Shown: piece after piece, positions 10,101-21,730 of the stretch
How positions within the stretch are numbered: the first letter of the stretch is position 1
Layout of the letters: the number at the start of each line of letters is the position of its first letter
Position numbers and translations under genes: made by a program
Notes under the pieces: model-generated
What the model saw: the letters and a program-made list of their open reading frames with translations, nothing else
What the model was told of the DNA's origin: nothing
Databases searched by the model: none
Assembly (NCBI GenBank): GCA_905221605.1
Contig: CAJNDS010001557.1
Span: 360,001 to 424,000, forward strand
Direction: 5' to 3'
DNA: 64,000 nt
Source: Symbiodinium natans
Lineage: Eukaryota; Sar; Dinophyceae; Suessiales; Symbiodiniaceae

Positions 10101-12613
10101 AGGGCGGGTTTGGGGTTTAGGGAGGTAGGGTTTGGAGTTTGGTGTTCAGGGTTTAGGGTGTAAGGTTTAGGGAATGAAGCTTGAAGTGGTAAAGGGTTCT
10201 GGAGTCTGGTGTTCAGGGCTTGGGTTCTGCGTTTCAGGGCATTCTGGAGAGGGTGGAAACCCTAAACCCTAAAACCCTAAACCTAAACCCTAAACCCTAA
10301 AACCCTAAACCCTAAACCCTAAACCCTAAACCCTAAACCCTAAACCCTAGAACCCTAAACCTAAACCCCCGCCTGCGGTCAGCAGGTCATGCCGCGGCAA
10401 GTCCTGCGCTTCAGGCAAGCGTCAGGCATCCTCTTCCCACGTGACCGCACGGGATTCGCCACAGGGCCCCTTGATACCTTTCTTAAAGGGTTCTGAAATA
10501 TAAGCCCTTGGGCTGCATAGGGTGTATAATGTTTCCAATATCAAAGGCCCATATCAAGGGGAAAGGGCCCATTTTCAGGGACCATGTAACTACCCTAAGA
10601 AGTCCTAAACCCTCAGCCCTAAACCCTAAACCCTAAACCCTAAACCCTGAACCCTGTCTAGGATTCTATCATGTGACTATGAGGGTGGTCATACCGGCCT
10701 CTGACGGAACCATGGTGATGTCGCCGTACAGGTTGGAAGATCCAAAGTTCGCTGCGTACGCCTCCTGGCAGTCGACGTCCTTGCAACGCAAACCCCTAAA
10801 CCCTGAACCCAAAACCCAAACCCTAAACCCTAAACCCTGAACCCCTAGGCTCGAGACTCAGGGCTTGGGCCTGAGGAGTCGGGATTTAAGGTTTAGGGTT
10901 TAGGGTTTAGGGTTTAGGGTTTAGGGTTTCGGGTTTCGGGTTTAGGGTTTAGGGTTCCTAAACCCTAAACCCTAAACCCACCCTAAACCCCCAAAACCCT
11001 GACCCCCTCTTAAGGCTTTTTAGGACTCTTAGAGTTCAGGGTTTCTGAAGGCTCTGAAAGCTCCTGGGAAGTGCAAAGCTCTTTAGGGTCTAGGGTTTAG
11101 GGGTTAGGGTTTAGGGTTTAGGGTTTAGGGTTTAGAGTTTAGGGTTTAGGGTTTAGGGTTTAGGGTTTAGGGTTTGCGGTTTAGGGTTTGCGGTTTAGGG
11201 TTTAGGGTTTAGGGTTTAGGGTTTAGGGTTTAGGGTTTAGGGTTTAGGGTTTAGGGCTTAGGGTTTAGGGTTTAGGGTTTAGGGTTTAGGGTTTAGGGTT
11301 TAAGGTTTAGGGCCCGTGGGGTCGAACTGCGGGCCCGAGCTTCGATCTCCGACGCGAAAACGCAGCGGCCGCCCAGCGGCTCCAGCGCGCGCCGGAAGCC
11401 TGGCCCGGGTGTAGGGATGTTTCGGGCCTAGGGTCTGCACAATTTTGGGGTTTAGGGGGTTGAAGCTTCGGGTTGAAGGCTTGAACAGGGGCTTGGAGGG
11501 CGAACCTTTTGCAAACTTTGCAGGGGTTTGGTTTAGGGGTTGGATGGGTTAAGGGTTTAGGGTTCAGGGTTTAAGGTTTGGGGTTTGGGGTTTAGGGTTT
11601 GGGATTTGGGGTTTAGGGTTTAGGACGTTTGCGCGAGGAAGGCCATAGGCAGAGGCGTTTCGGACGACCATGTGCCAATGGCCCATATTGAAGACATCCA
11701 GGAGTGGGTTTCGTAATGCAGGGCGCGTGCTATTCGAGCGCAGTCAAATACCGCTCTTGAGCATGGTTTGGAGGCGCGCACCTTTTAAGTCGCAGCATGA
11801 TAAGCTAGAACCGAGAACCGAAGGAGTGAACCCTACCTTATGAACCCGAAACCTATTTTTTGGTAGGTTACCCAAGAATCCTCTGAGGGGCGTTAGTAAA
11901 GAGAACTTACAGAAAAGTAGGTTTTGGGTCCTTAAGGCACAGCATCAAGCCTCCAATTCCGGCGAAGAGTTCGATGAATGTGAAGCTAGCCTTGCCGGGC
12001 GAGCCAACAACATCCACAGCTGTGCTGAGGCTTAGGGTTTGGGTTAGGGTTTGGTGGTTAGGCCTGAACCCAGCCCTCAATGCTCAGAATCCTCAAACCC
12101 TGATTCCTAAACCCTAACCCCTGCACCCTGAACCCGAAACCCTGAAACCCTAGAATCCTCAAACCCTTAACTACTCCGAAACGCCCAGACAGCACAACAA
12201 AACCCTAAACCCTGAACCCTAAACCCTCAACCCTTTCTGAAGCCCTAAACCCCAATCCCTCTTAAGTCCTGACACTCTCATCCTTAAGCCCCGAAGCCCG
12301 TGAGGCCCCCCTTTACACGTTTGGGATCTAGGGCTTCCGGCTTAAGATGGTTTACGGTTGCCCCAAACCCTCAACCCCAAAGTCGCCAACCCGAATATGA
12401 AGCCCGTGTCAACCCCAGAAGACTCCTAAACCCGGACCCTAAACCCTAAACCCTAAACCCAAAACCCTAAACCCTAAATCCTAAACACTAAACCCTAAAC
12501 CCTAAATCTTCAACCCTAAACCCTAAACCCTAAACAGGGCACCTCGGCGGTGGACGGGACCTCCTCTGCCGCAGAGTGGGGGCCCGCATAGGGCTGCTTC
12601 CCCAAGCGCAAGC
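5608..12613 (-). CDS. Cytosine-5 DNA methyltransferase, catalytic domain, split over about 15 exons
   Basis: The enzyme transfers a methyl group from S-adenosylmethionine to carbon 5 of cytosine in DNA. Exons in coding order (minus strand): 12613-12561, 11990-11951 (motif I, FIELFAGIGG), 11399-11341, 10779-10699 (AYAANFG, GDIT), 10403-10373 (HDLLTAG), 10005 to about 9927 (motif IV, GFPCQPFS, catalytic Cys), about 9442-9358 (motif VI, RAFLLENV), 8897 to about 8851, 8758-8685 (motif VIII, VPQKRARLYFVGIR), 7882-7816, 7388-7326, 6700-6644, 6059-5974, 5834-5776 (motif IX, REFARLMGFPE), 5669-5608 (motif X, YHQLGNAVCPPV). Motif order is correct and frame is kept at most junctions; the joins around motifs IV/VI and at 8851 are unresolved. 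The PCQPFS and RGELFFE style resembles bacterial Dcm/M.HhaI enzymes more than animal DNMT1. TTTAGGG arrays and short inverted-repeat elements fill the introns. The N-terminus is not certain. Confidence 0.9.
6370..6640. mobile_element. F1 element split by a TTTAGGG array
   Basis: The left half (GGGATGTTCCACCTTATAC, 6376-6405) and a right half (GGTACTGTAATCCCTAC, 6609-6625) of an F1 element flank about 200 bp of TTTAGGG. It lies in a methyltransferase intron. Confidence 0.65.
6409..6605 (+). repeat. Telomere-like array (TTTAGGG)n
   Basis: Nearly perfect TTTAGGG units, broken once by a G run. It is internal and lies between the halves of an F1 element. Confidence 0.97.
6771..7206 (+). repeat. 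CTT microsatellite and degenerate pyrimidine tract
   Basis: Pure (CTT)n to about 6876, then a degenerate T/C-rich tract with TTA and TTG variants. It lies between methyltransferase exons 7388-7326 and 6700-6644. Confidence 0.96.
9055..9203. mobile_element. Inverted-repeat element family F2 in a methyltransferase intron
   Basis: The ends CTTGGAGGTTCAGGGTACTT and its near-complement (AAGTATCCTGAACCTCCAAG) bound about 149 bp. The interior repeats CAATTATGACTGTACTTA motifs in inverse. Confidence 0.85.
9206..9346 (-). repeat. Telomere-like array (CCCTAAA)n
   Basis: A mostly perfect CCCTAAA array between an F2 element and the methyltransferase motif VI exon. Confidence 0.95.
10488..10600. mobile_element. 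Element family F5 in a methyltransferase intron
   Basis: Contains GGGCCCATTTTCAGGGACC ATGTAACTACCC, like the end of the element at 57723-57852. It lies between exons 10779-10699 and 10403-10373. Confidence 0.55.
11090..11312 (+). repeat. Telomere-like array (TTTAGGG)n
   Basis: About 220 bp with occasional TTTGCGG and TTAGAG variants, in a methyltransferase intron. Confidence 0.95.
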
Positions 12614-12947
12614 CTCGCGCCCGGCTAGGTTTAGAGTTTCAGGTTCAGGGGCTTAGGGGTGTTAAAACCCTAACCTACACCCTAAACCCTAAACCCTAAA
12701 CCCTAAACCCTAAACCCTAAACCCTAAACCCTAAACCCTAAACCCTAAACCCTATAACCCCTAAACCCTAAACCCTATAAACCCTAAACCCTAAACCCTA
12801 CTCCGCCGAGGCCTTGGGCCGTAGGTGTATGCTTAGCACAAAGCAGGCACCTCACCTCTAATCCCCTCCCCAACGCCCCTGCCCACTTTGCCACTTTTTT
12901 GGCTCCTAGCCAGCACGTGCGCGGAAGGCGGGGCCAGTTTGGGCTGG

Positions 12948-12955
12948 GCCCCCCC

Positions 12956-13008
<53 letters not shown>

Positions 13009-13069
13009 TGGTTGCGGACTCCACATGCACAAACCCCCCGCCCCCTGGTTGCGGACTCCACATGCACAA
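12948..13069 (+). repeat. Poly-C tract followed by a 24-bp tandem duplication
   Basis: About 55 C residues, then two copies of TGGTTGCGGACTCCACATGC separated by a C-rich spacer. Confidence 0.93.
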
Positions 13070-13124
13070 GGGGCTGCGCTGGGAGAGGCCGAGGCGGGTC
13101 GCGTAGCGGCGTAGCGTTAAAATC

Positions 13125-16100
13125 AAACCCCTTCTTGGGCTTTATGGCTTTGGGGCCTGAGGGGCTTAGGGCTCAGTCAGGGGGTTCGGCGGCTTCGGGG
13201 TTTTCAGGGGCCTTGCAGCGTGAGGCCCTGAAATCTTCAAGTTCAGAGCTGGGGGGTTCAGGGGTTCCGGGCTTGCTGGAACAAGCGTTTCGCAGACGAG
13301 AGCAGCACATGCTTGCCGCGGAGTGGCTCACAACCTAGAATTTAAAGCCGCAACTACTGGTTGTGATCCTACGACCCCATACAAATTCCCGAGATGTGTA
13401 CCTTTGCCCATTGCGAGATGCCTTCATGAGGTGACTGCTGATGAACGCCAGAGGTTGAACATCTACCGCACCGCCAAGAAAACCCTAAACCCAAAAATTC
13501 AAACCCCAAAGCCGCACACAAAAAAGACCCGCCCTAAACCCGAAAAAGCTGACTCCAAAACCCTCTCATCCCTCAATCAGAAGCTGCCATCTTCACCCTT
13601 CCTGCTCGCGTCACAGGCTAAACCGATGAACCAGCATCTTTCTTCAGCCTGCTCTTCAAAGTCGGGCTTCAGATTAGGTTTTTCAACTTAAAAAGCTTCC
13701 CTGTTTGGGAAGAGATTGGCCGACGCGCAAGTTGGCCAGCGGAGAACAAGACCAGTGAAAACTTTTGCGAGTTGCACAGCCCCGTCATTGAAACACCTTG
13801 CGGAAACCGCCCGCGCGACCCCGGCGCATCCATGGAGACATGGCTTGGACCGTCGCCAACAGCGCTGAGGAGACTGAGAGGAACGCCATGCTGTGCCAGG
13901 CCAAGGGCCTGGTGGAGAGTATGAGCTCACAGCTCTTACTAAGGCGATCCCGGTCAGAAACTGCGGGGAACAGGTCGACACACGCGACTAAGGGCCTTGC
14001 AGGCTTGGAGGCTTGGAAGCTTCAGCTCACCCGACCACCCTTGTGCGCCCATGCGCTTAGCCCGAGTAGGCGTAGCGAGAAGCTGAAGCCGACTGTGCGC
14101 CTGCACGTGCAGTCTGCAACGATTGTTGCGTGACCTGTACACATGAGGCATATATAGCAGAACTGACTAGATCCGACTTCCTCTTTGGTGGCATCGGTGT
14201 CCTTAGCAAAAGGGGATGTGCGCAAGGGCACATCCGTATCGTAAACGCCATCATCTTTGCACAAAACCCGCTCCAAGCGAGCTGGTACACCTGCGAACCC
14301 CAGGGTACGGAAACAGTAGCGCTCAACAACAGAAGCACTTGCCTTCGTTGGCAGTTCCCACCCTCCGCATAACCTTTGGACAACGGCGCTGCTGCTGCTG
14401 CTCTTGCCCGCAATCCACGTGGTAGAGACAGCCTGCCCCAAAACTTATTCTTGAGGTGTCATCCTGGAGTACAACGTACCAAACAACAGCTGATCGTGAC
14501 AGGACACAAAGGCATTGCAGTCAAAGGGTACCTGTCACAACTATCATGCAGCTGTGTGTCGGCAGCACATAACTCCGGACAGAAGAACGCTTACAAAAAC
14601 GACTCTTGCCCACGCCTCCGCATTGCCCGGTGCATCTGTGTTGGCCTTGTCATGCCATGCACAGATGCATGCGCATCAAAAGCAGCGTATGTCCAATCAT
14701 CATTGCAACTTAATTAAGATTCTTGCCCGACACACACTCAGACAACGAGTTTGTTGTTGCGCAACCGTCCTTGCAAAATTCCCCCCATCCAGGCGGTCGC
14801 TCATGCAATGTTGTAACTGACATGGCCATTCTGCGCCACGCGCTCCCCCTGTGTAGCATGTGACAATTCGCGCGCGAAGCCTGAACTTCAGCACAAACTG
14901 TCCCGCCTGCTGACCGTGGGTGAAGTACATCGGCAGAGAGCTCAGAACTTGCTGCTGTTCCTCCGACTCCAAGTTCACAAAATCTCTGACCAACTTCTTC
15001 GTAGCCTTCGCAGCACACTAGACGCATCGTCCTGCATTGTTTGTTCAACCAGCTTACTCGTGTGTGTATTCTTGTATGCGCCTCGCCGTGCATACTTGTT
15101 TTCTTGCTCGCATCGTTGCCTGCGTACGCGTGTGCACTAAGCAAAACAAATCGAAGCGACATCTTCACTTAGCACATCGGTACGCATCACATCCGAAGAG
15201 ACATCTTTGCCTGGCGCAGCACTAAGCAAAACATCCGAAGCAACCCCCAGAGAAACCCCGGAGTGCCCATCCCAAAGTGCCCGTCCCAAGCTATCCCCAT
15301 GAAAGTCCTTAGAGTGTCCAACCAGAGTCTCCAGAGTATCGCCAGAACATCCGGAGCGCCCAAACCCAGAGTGTTGGGACGTTCAAAGTAAAGTAACGTT
15401 TATTGGAATGGCAAACGCTGTGTTGCAAACAGGAAGCTGCCGGGACTTTCACACCACGGTGATAGTAGGGCACTTTGCCGCGCGCCATCTTCTTAAGCAA
15501 AGCAGGCTCCAGCTGCAAGAGGGGCAACCAGCTGTTGTCCACCGCGCATGGGCGACCGACTTCATCAAAGAAACCCGGCGTCAGGCGCACTTTATAAGTC
15601 GCCTGCCCGCGCGCAGCCAACAGCACTTGCGCGAGGAGAAACGCAGCCACCACCTGGAATCTAGATTTGCAATGGCCCAGCCCGCAGAAACAAACATTTC
15701 TGCTACACTTCTTGAAATCATTAGGTATCACTAAGATGGCTCCGAAATACCCTCCCTGATTATCAGTGAATATACTACTCCGCGCAAGAAATCCTCCTTC
15801 ATGAGTGTAAGGCGAAGCAGAAAGTCCCAGGGTGGTCGGGTGGGCTGAAGCTTCCAAGCCTCCAAGCCTGCAGGCCATTAGCTGCGTGAAGCGTAGAAGC
15901 CCTCAGTTTCTGACCCCGATTGTCGTATAACACAAGTGTCCGGTCTCGGGGCAAATTTTGAGCTCGATGCAAAATCTAATTCGGACTTCTCCCTTCCAAA
16001 GCAGCAGGATTGCCCCATGGCTTCCACACTCACGTCTGTGCCTTGCGGTATTTTGATCCTGGGTCCAGCTCGGGTGCCCCCAGCTGTTGTGCCTACGGCG

Positions 16101-16285
16101 ATGGTGCGGCGAATCCTCCACCCCAAAAGTGTATATCGACCAGGCGCCCGGTCAGCCCTTGAGCAGAAGCAAACGCAGGAGCATGGGGACGCAGAGGCCG
16201 CGCGCCTCCTTCTTCCTTACCTCGCCAACACTGAACCTCACACCCTCAACCTTCAGCCTGACCCCTACAACCTAGCCCTAAACCC
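13125..16285 (+). repeat. Dispersed repeat R, diverged copy A (interrupted)
   Basis: This block matches the repeat at 53415-56990 in segments: CCCCTTCTTGGGCTTTATGGC near 13130, CGCCAGAGGTTGAACATCTACC near 13447, CATTGAAACACCTTGCGGA near 13788, and 15936-16150. Differences from copies B and C in the last segment are mostly at third positions of a plus-strand frame containing LPKQxDCPMAS and VPPAVVPTAMV, and gaps are multiples of three, so part of it was probably coding. No family is recognised. Confidence 0.7.
13946..15925. mobile_element. Transposon-like element with ~90-bp terminal inverted repeats
   Basis: The left arm (about 13946-14040) and right arm (about 15826-15925) are imperfect inverted copies; the best stretch is GCAGGCTTGGAGGCTTGGAAGCTTCAGC. 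The ~1.8-kb interior has several open frames on both strands, the longest being 189 codons on the minus strand (15309-15878), with no recognised transposase motif. It interrupts the dispersed repeat at 13125-16285, so it inserted later. I could not define a target-site duplication. Confidence 0.65.
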
Positions 16286-16348
16286 TAAGCCCTACACCCC
16301 TACACACTAAAGCCCTCAACCTACACCCCAACCCTCCTGGCCCCGCTC

Positions 16349-16403
16349 CTTCCACGAACTCCACCTGGCCCTCACTCCGCAGCGCCGCGAGCTCGGGAGG
16401 GAC
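16349..16403 (-). other. Candidate 5' exon upstream of the methyltransferase catalytic exons
   Basis: This 55-nt island starts after CTGCAG and ends at a possible GA donor. It encodes 18 residues beginning VPPELAALRSEGQ and its phase matches the exon at 12613-12561. The ~3.7-kb gap between them is a repeat block. The link rests only on splice signals and phase; no domain is recognisable. Confidence 0.3.
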
Positions 16404-17473
16404 CTGCAGGGGCCTTAAGTGTTGCGGGCTTCGGGGTTCCAGGTTTTAGGGGGTCCTAAACCCTAAACCCTAAACCCACCCTCCAAAACCCTGTGAGAAA
16501 ATGGTCTTAGTCTGTGTCTCGAACAGGGAGAATTCAACATGTCCGAAGGTCCTATCGAGCAGTGACAAGCTGGTTCTCTAGGAATCTAACCGTCGCTTTA
16601 AGCCCTAAACCCTAAAGCCTAAAACCCAATTACATTTGAGGGCGGGGGGGGGGGGGGGCAGGGCTAACCCAGCAATCCTCGTTACAGGCTGTTTAGGGTT
16701 AGGGTTTAGGGCATGCTAACCTACTACTGGTACCCCGAACCTCTTGAGTGTTCAACACCTCACGCCCTCAGCCCTAAACTACATGAGGATCCCGATGTAT
16801 TATGCTGCTAGATCATAAACTTGAATGTTAACTTGACTATGCTAGTCTTCTATAGGGGGCCCCAAAAATCCAGGCACCCCTTTAGCAGATCATGATCCCC
16901 TCCCTGAACCCCTAAACCCTAAACCCTAGACCCTTAGTAAGGGCCACCCAGAGTGGTTCTCCCAAACCCAAACTCTTTTTGGCAACTCCTCATGAAGCAG
17001 GACCCCATAGATACACTCAGAACTTTTTATAAGGAACCACACGGAACCCTAAACCCTAAACCCTAAACCCTAAACCCTAAACCCTAAACGCCCACTAACA
17101 GTCATATGAACTTTCAGGGCTTGTGTTCCTTAATGGCTTCGCGCCCGATGGGAAGCCATGCGCCCCGTGCCTCGCCAGCGCCGAGGAGCGCTGCGCCTGA
17201 GCACTCGCCAGACGCCCTTAAACCGGTTCAGGGTTTAGTGTTTAATGTTTAGGGTTTAGTGTTTGGGTTTAGGGTTTAGGGTTTGGGGTTTAGGGTTTAG
17301 GGTTTAGGGTTTAGGGTTTAGGGATTAGGCTCCTCAAGCTCCCCCCCCCCCGGCCCCAACCCTTTTGAATCTCTCCCTCCAACCCGCCTAACCTTAAAGG
17401 TTCAACCCTTGGGTTTGGGCTTTGTGGCTTTCAGGGCTTTCATCCCCAGATTCATCCCCAGACTCCCAGCCAC

Positions 17474-17524
17474 CTTCGATGCTCAAGTGGACGGCTTTGC
17501 GTCCCTGGTAGTCCCGGACCGCCT
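17474..17524 (-). other. Exon-like island
   Basis: Starts after CTGCAG and ends at a GT donor. Encodes AVRDYQGRKAVHLSIE. Gene unknown. Confidence 0.3.
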
Positions 17525-17794
17525 CTGCAGGCGCTTGGGCTTAGGACTGAAGGGTCACAGACCCTACACCCCAAAAACCAACAGAGCGTAGGGTCTAAGG
17601 GTTTACTAGAAAGCCTACACGCTAAACCCTAAACCCTAAACCCTAAACCCTAGACCCAAAAACCCTAAACCCCAAACCCCAAACCCCAAACCCCAAACCC
17701 CAAACAAACCCCGAACCCCAAACCCTAAACCCTAAACCCTAAGCCCTAAGCCCCAAACCCTACGCTGCAAATGCGGAGCTAATGCGGCCACCGC

Positions 17795-17854
17795 CTTCGG
17801 CCGCGCCCAGCCCAGGCCCCGAAGGGCCGCGAAGACGCGCTGGAGCTGAGCCAC
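17795..17854 (-). other. Exon-like island, 20 codons
   Basis: Flanked by ATGCGAAG and a GC donor. Encodes VAQLQRVFAALRGLGWAR, helical in character and weakly PPR-like. Not assigned. Confidence 0.3.
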
Positions 17855-18455
17855 CTTCGCATAGGTGATGATAAGGGCTTGCTTTAGGGTTTAGAGTTTA
17901 GGGTTTAGGGTTTAGGGTTTAGGGTTTAGGGTTTAGGGTTTAGGGTTTAGGGTCTAGGGCTTAGGGTTTAGGGTTTAGAGAGGGGTTGTTTTGGGGTTTT
18001 GGGGTTTTAGGGTTGAGGGTCTAGGACTGAGGGTTCAGGGTTCAGGGTTTTGGGTTTTAGGGCTTTGGGGTTTTGGGTTTGGGGATGAATTGATCGAACA
18101 TGGGTCTTCAACGATTGGCGTCTAGGGTTTGGGGTTTTTGGCCATAGGGCTGAGGGCATGCGGGTTGGTTTTAGGAAGAGCCCCCAGCCCTAAACCCTAA
18201 GCCTCAGACCCCTGAACCCCCAATCTCCGATACAACTCACCCAGCTCCTCGTGCTCAATCCTCTGACATGCTCAAGGCATCATCGAGATTCTCCTCCCCG
18301 TCCTCCCGTCCCTAACTCTGAACCACTGCACCCCGAATCCCGAAACTCCAAGACCTCACCACCCCAAACCCCCAAACCCGAAGCCCTCAGCCTCAAGACC
18401 CTAAAGCCGATGTTCCTTAAAAGCCTAAACCCCAAAACCCTGAACCTCTGCGTTG

Positions 18456-18530
18456 ATATGGGCCCTTAAAAGGACCCCTTCTATACCCTCTGCAACCCAA
18501 GGGCCCATATGTCAGAGCCCTTTCAAGGAA
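18456..18530. mobile_element. Short F5-like palindrome
   Basis: GATATGGGCCCTTAAAAGG and AAGGGCCCATATGTC are inverted over about 70 bp. Confidence 0.45.
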
Positions 18531-18567
18531 CAGCCTACTCAACCTCTCAACCCCTAAGCCCTAAGCC

Positions 18568-18666
18568 TTGGGATGTTCCCCCTTATACTAAAACAAAATC
18601 GGGATTATAAACAGGGGGTACTATAATCCCTATTAAGGACTGCTAGTATAAGGGGGAACATCCCAA
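18568..18666. mobile_element. F1 element, near-complete
   Basis: The left end GGGATGTTCCCCCTTATAC and right end GTATAAGGGGGAACATCCC are exact inverted repeats. Confidence 0.85.
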
Positions 18667-20003
18667 CCCCTCAACCCCTACCTCGCAGACCAGCGCGCCC
18701 ACGGGGCAGCCCAGCCGCGGGGGTCTTAGAAGGGCGGCAGCCTCGTGGAGCAATCCCCTCGCCCTAAGATCAAGGCCCACCCTACTCCCTAATTTAAAAT
18801 ACTCCTCCCATTCTAGGGTAGGGGGGTTATACTAGGGGGACGGGAGGAAACTGGCATCTCCGGTGCTTAAGGGCTTAGGATTGAACAATCAATGCGCAAT
18901 CTTTCCTTCTCGTTAAGGGTCACCTGACCCCTAAACCCTAAGCCCTGAACCCACACTTTAGAACAACCTCTAATATGTATACATACATACACTGTTTTCT
19001 TATTCATACTCATATGTACATTTTTTGAGATGTGGGGTGGAGGGGGGTTATGGGATTTGGCGATATCGGGTTTGCAGGTTCAGACACCCCTCAAACCCAA
19101 CATGGGAGTAAATGCTACGCAATTTCCCAAGGGCTCTCAAGGGTGAGGGCTTGGTTGGGTTCAGGGGTTTGTGCTGCAGGGGTGTGTAAGGGTTTAGGCC
19201 CCATGAGGTACAGCGGTCGATGATGCAGAGGAGGGTGGAGGCCTTCGGGGGGTTAGGCTTTAGGGCGCAGGGCTTCTGACCTCTCACGGATTCTTCCCTC
19301 TGCTGACACCAAGGCGCATCATCATCGAGGCTCCCGTCCACTCGGGCCCGCTTGCCTCAAGTTGAAGGCCCAAAGCCACCCTATGCGCTCAACATTCAGC
19401 CCAAACTACGCAACCAAGCCCCAAAAGTAGACCTCTAAACCTTTTAATTCAACAACTACCCCCCTAAAAAAAATAATATAAACCCCTCCAAACCCTTCCA
19501 AGCCCCCTAAGCCCCTCACACCACCCTGAGGTCCGTCAGGGAATTGCCGGCCTGGGCCCTCTCTGCAGTCTTCGGCCGGCACGCGCGCGCCATGGCCGGG
19601 CGACATATCACGCCACGCTTTCGGGGAAGGTGGTGAAGGGTTTGGGGTGTAAGGTTCGGTTCTGAGGTTTTACCCCTCATTCGTCGTAGCAGCGTCGCCT
19701 TACCCGAAAAGCCTGAGGGCTCAGGGGTTCAGGGTTGAGGGTTTAAGGTTTAACGTTCTCTCTTGCGCTACGGCCTCATGCTTGCCTGGACGATGGTCGT
19801 TGAGTCTGGCGGACAAGAACATATCTCTGAACCTAAACCCTAAACCCTAAACCCTCAACCCTAAACCCTAAACCCTAAGCCCTAAGCCCTAAGCCCTAAA
19901 CCCTAAACCCTAAACGAACCTGCATCCAAGCATCCAAAGCAACCTGGGGCACATGCCATCTCTCCAAAAATTCGTTGATGCTCTGCCTTGCGAGGGAACG
20001 CAT

Positions 20004-20104
20004 TCACAAGGCTCCCAGCGAAGCTTCGCCCTTGATTCCCTGCACTTTGGATCGGGGGATTTGAAAGGGATCCGGCCTGTACGTCGGCGGGGTGTGGGTT
20101 CTGC
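20004..20104 (-). other. Candidate terminal exon with stop codon
   Basis: After TTGCAG the frame reads 32 codons (PPTYRPDPFQIPRSKVQ) to a TGA. A second frame is open as well, so the choice is uncertain. Confidence 0.25.
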
Positions 20105-20949
20105 CTGCAACGAGGCAGACAGTAACAGCAGGTGTGCACCTCCTCGCCCCTAACCCCTAGACCCTGAACCCGGACCCTAAACCCTAAACCCTAAATTCTA
20201 AACCCTCAACCTCTCTTGCTATATGATGTTTGAACCTTAGTGGTGTTCGTGGGCAAGGTCCATTCTTTCGTGGGCAAGGTCCAGTTCAAGGTCAGACCCC
20301 CCAACCCCCCCGCCCCCCACCCCAACCCCCCTCCCCCCCCAACCCCCCCCGAAAACCCCCCCACATTCTGGGCGAAACGCTAGGTCTGGGGCAGATGAGG
20401 GCTTCGACACCCCCCCCCCTATTCTTTCTCATCTGAGGTTGGGGTGGGGAAAAACAAAAGCACGAGGTCAACAAAATTAGGTCTTTTGGTTAATGCGGAC
20501 CAATGTCCGGTTGGTTCTAGGGTGGGGTGGGGATCGGCTCGAAGTAGCGAAAAGAGGGGCCGACTGAGTGCTTCGAAGGAGGGATGGAGCGCGCCATGAC
20601 GGAGTGAGGTTGGGGGACAGGGCTTGCTGATGAAAAAACAAACCTTTGCATTCAATGTTTTGATTCTCTGGGAGGGTGGGTACTTCCTGTCGCTTGAAAA
20701 GCTGCTTGACTGGTGAAAGCTAGTACAGGAGCTGCTGACCCCTAAACCCTAGACCCTAGACCCTCAACCCCAAACCCTAAACCCTAAACCCCAAACCCCA
20801 AACCCTAAACCCCAAACCAAGCAGCGGATCAGCGGAGGGCCCCAGCCGCCTCTTGTCAATCCACATGACGCTCTCCGAAGGAGGTGGGCAATTTGTGACC
20901 TGAGAGGCCCCGATTGGGCGGCTGGCATCCTCTTGTGTTAGAGTGTAGG

Positions 20950-21172
20950 GTTCAGGGTTAGGGTTTAGGGTTTAGGGTTTAGGGTTTAGGGTTTAGGGTT
21001 TAGGGTTTAGGGTTTAGGGTTTAGGGTTTAGGGTTTAGGGTTTAGGGTTTAGGGTTTAGGGTTAGGGTTTAAGGTTTAGGGTTTAGCCGGTTTAGGGTTT
21101 AGGGTTTAGGGTTTAGGGTTTAGGGTTTAGGGTTTAGGGTTTAGGGTTTAGGGTTTAGGGTTTAGGATGCAA
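20950..21172 (+). repeat. Telomere-like array (TTTAGGG)n
   Basis: One of the longest arrays in the window, with a few single-base losses (TTAGGG). Confidence 0.96.
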
Positions 21173-21535
21173 GGGCTTGTGTCACCCAAGGTTCCCTAAT
21201 ACTCCCCACTCCTCCCTAAGGTCCCGTAAGGTTCCCGAGGTACCTACCCCTCCTGAAACCCCCCCCTCGCTTAATCTTGGCGTCATCTCTGGCTCAGGGC
21301 TTTGGGGTTTCTCGAGTGTTCGGGCATTCGGGTTATGAAGTCTTTAGGGTTGTTGGGGGGGGGGGGGGGGGGGGGGGCTCTTAGGACTTGGGTTTCTTGA
21401 GGCTTAGGGCTTTGGGGGGGGCTTAGGATTTGGGCTTTCAAAGTGTTGGGCTTTCAGGGTTCAGGGCCCTGGTTGAAAGCGCAGGGGCCCCGGCCGGTGC
21501 TCCAACCTCAGTCTGCTGGGCTCTGGTTCCAGAAA

Positions 21536-21652
21536 CTTACTGTTGGTTAGCAGGGAGTGAGGGAATGATGCACCCTATATCCCCCTATAGATACCCTTTA
21601 AGGGATTATGTAGAGTACCTCATCCCCTCATTCCCTACTAACCAACAGTAAG
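21536..21652. mobile_element. Inverted-repeat element family F3
   Basis: The ends CTTACTGTTGGTTAGCAGGG and CCCTACTAACCAACAGTAAG are inverted. Read on either strand, it offers GT near one end and AG near the other. Confidence 0.82.
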
Positions 21653-21730
21653 GAACAGGGTTGACCCATGGTAAAGAGCAGCAAAGGAGCACGGTCTCCT
21701 TCCTGTGGTAACCGAACTTAAGTGGGAGTT

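Noticed and set aside
12784-13126. Gly-rich or Pro-rich protein
   Set aside because: Produced by the poly-C tract.
20950-21172. True chromosome end
   Set aside because: The array is internal, flanked by unique sequence, and arrays of both orientations are scattered over the whole window.
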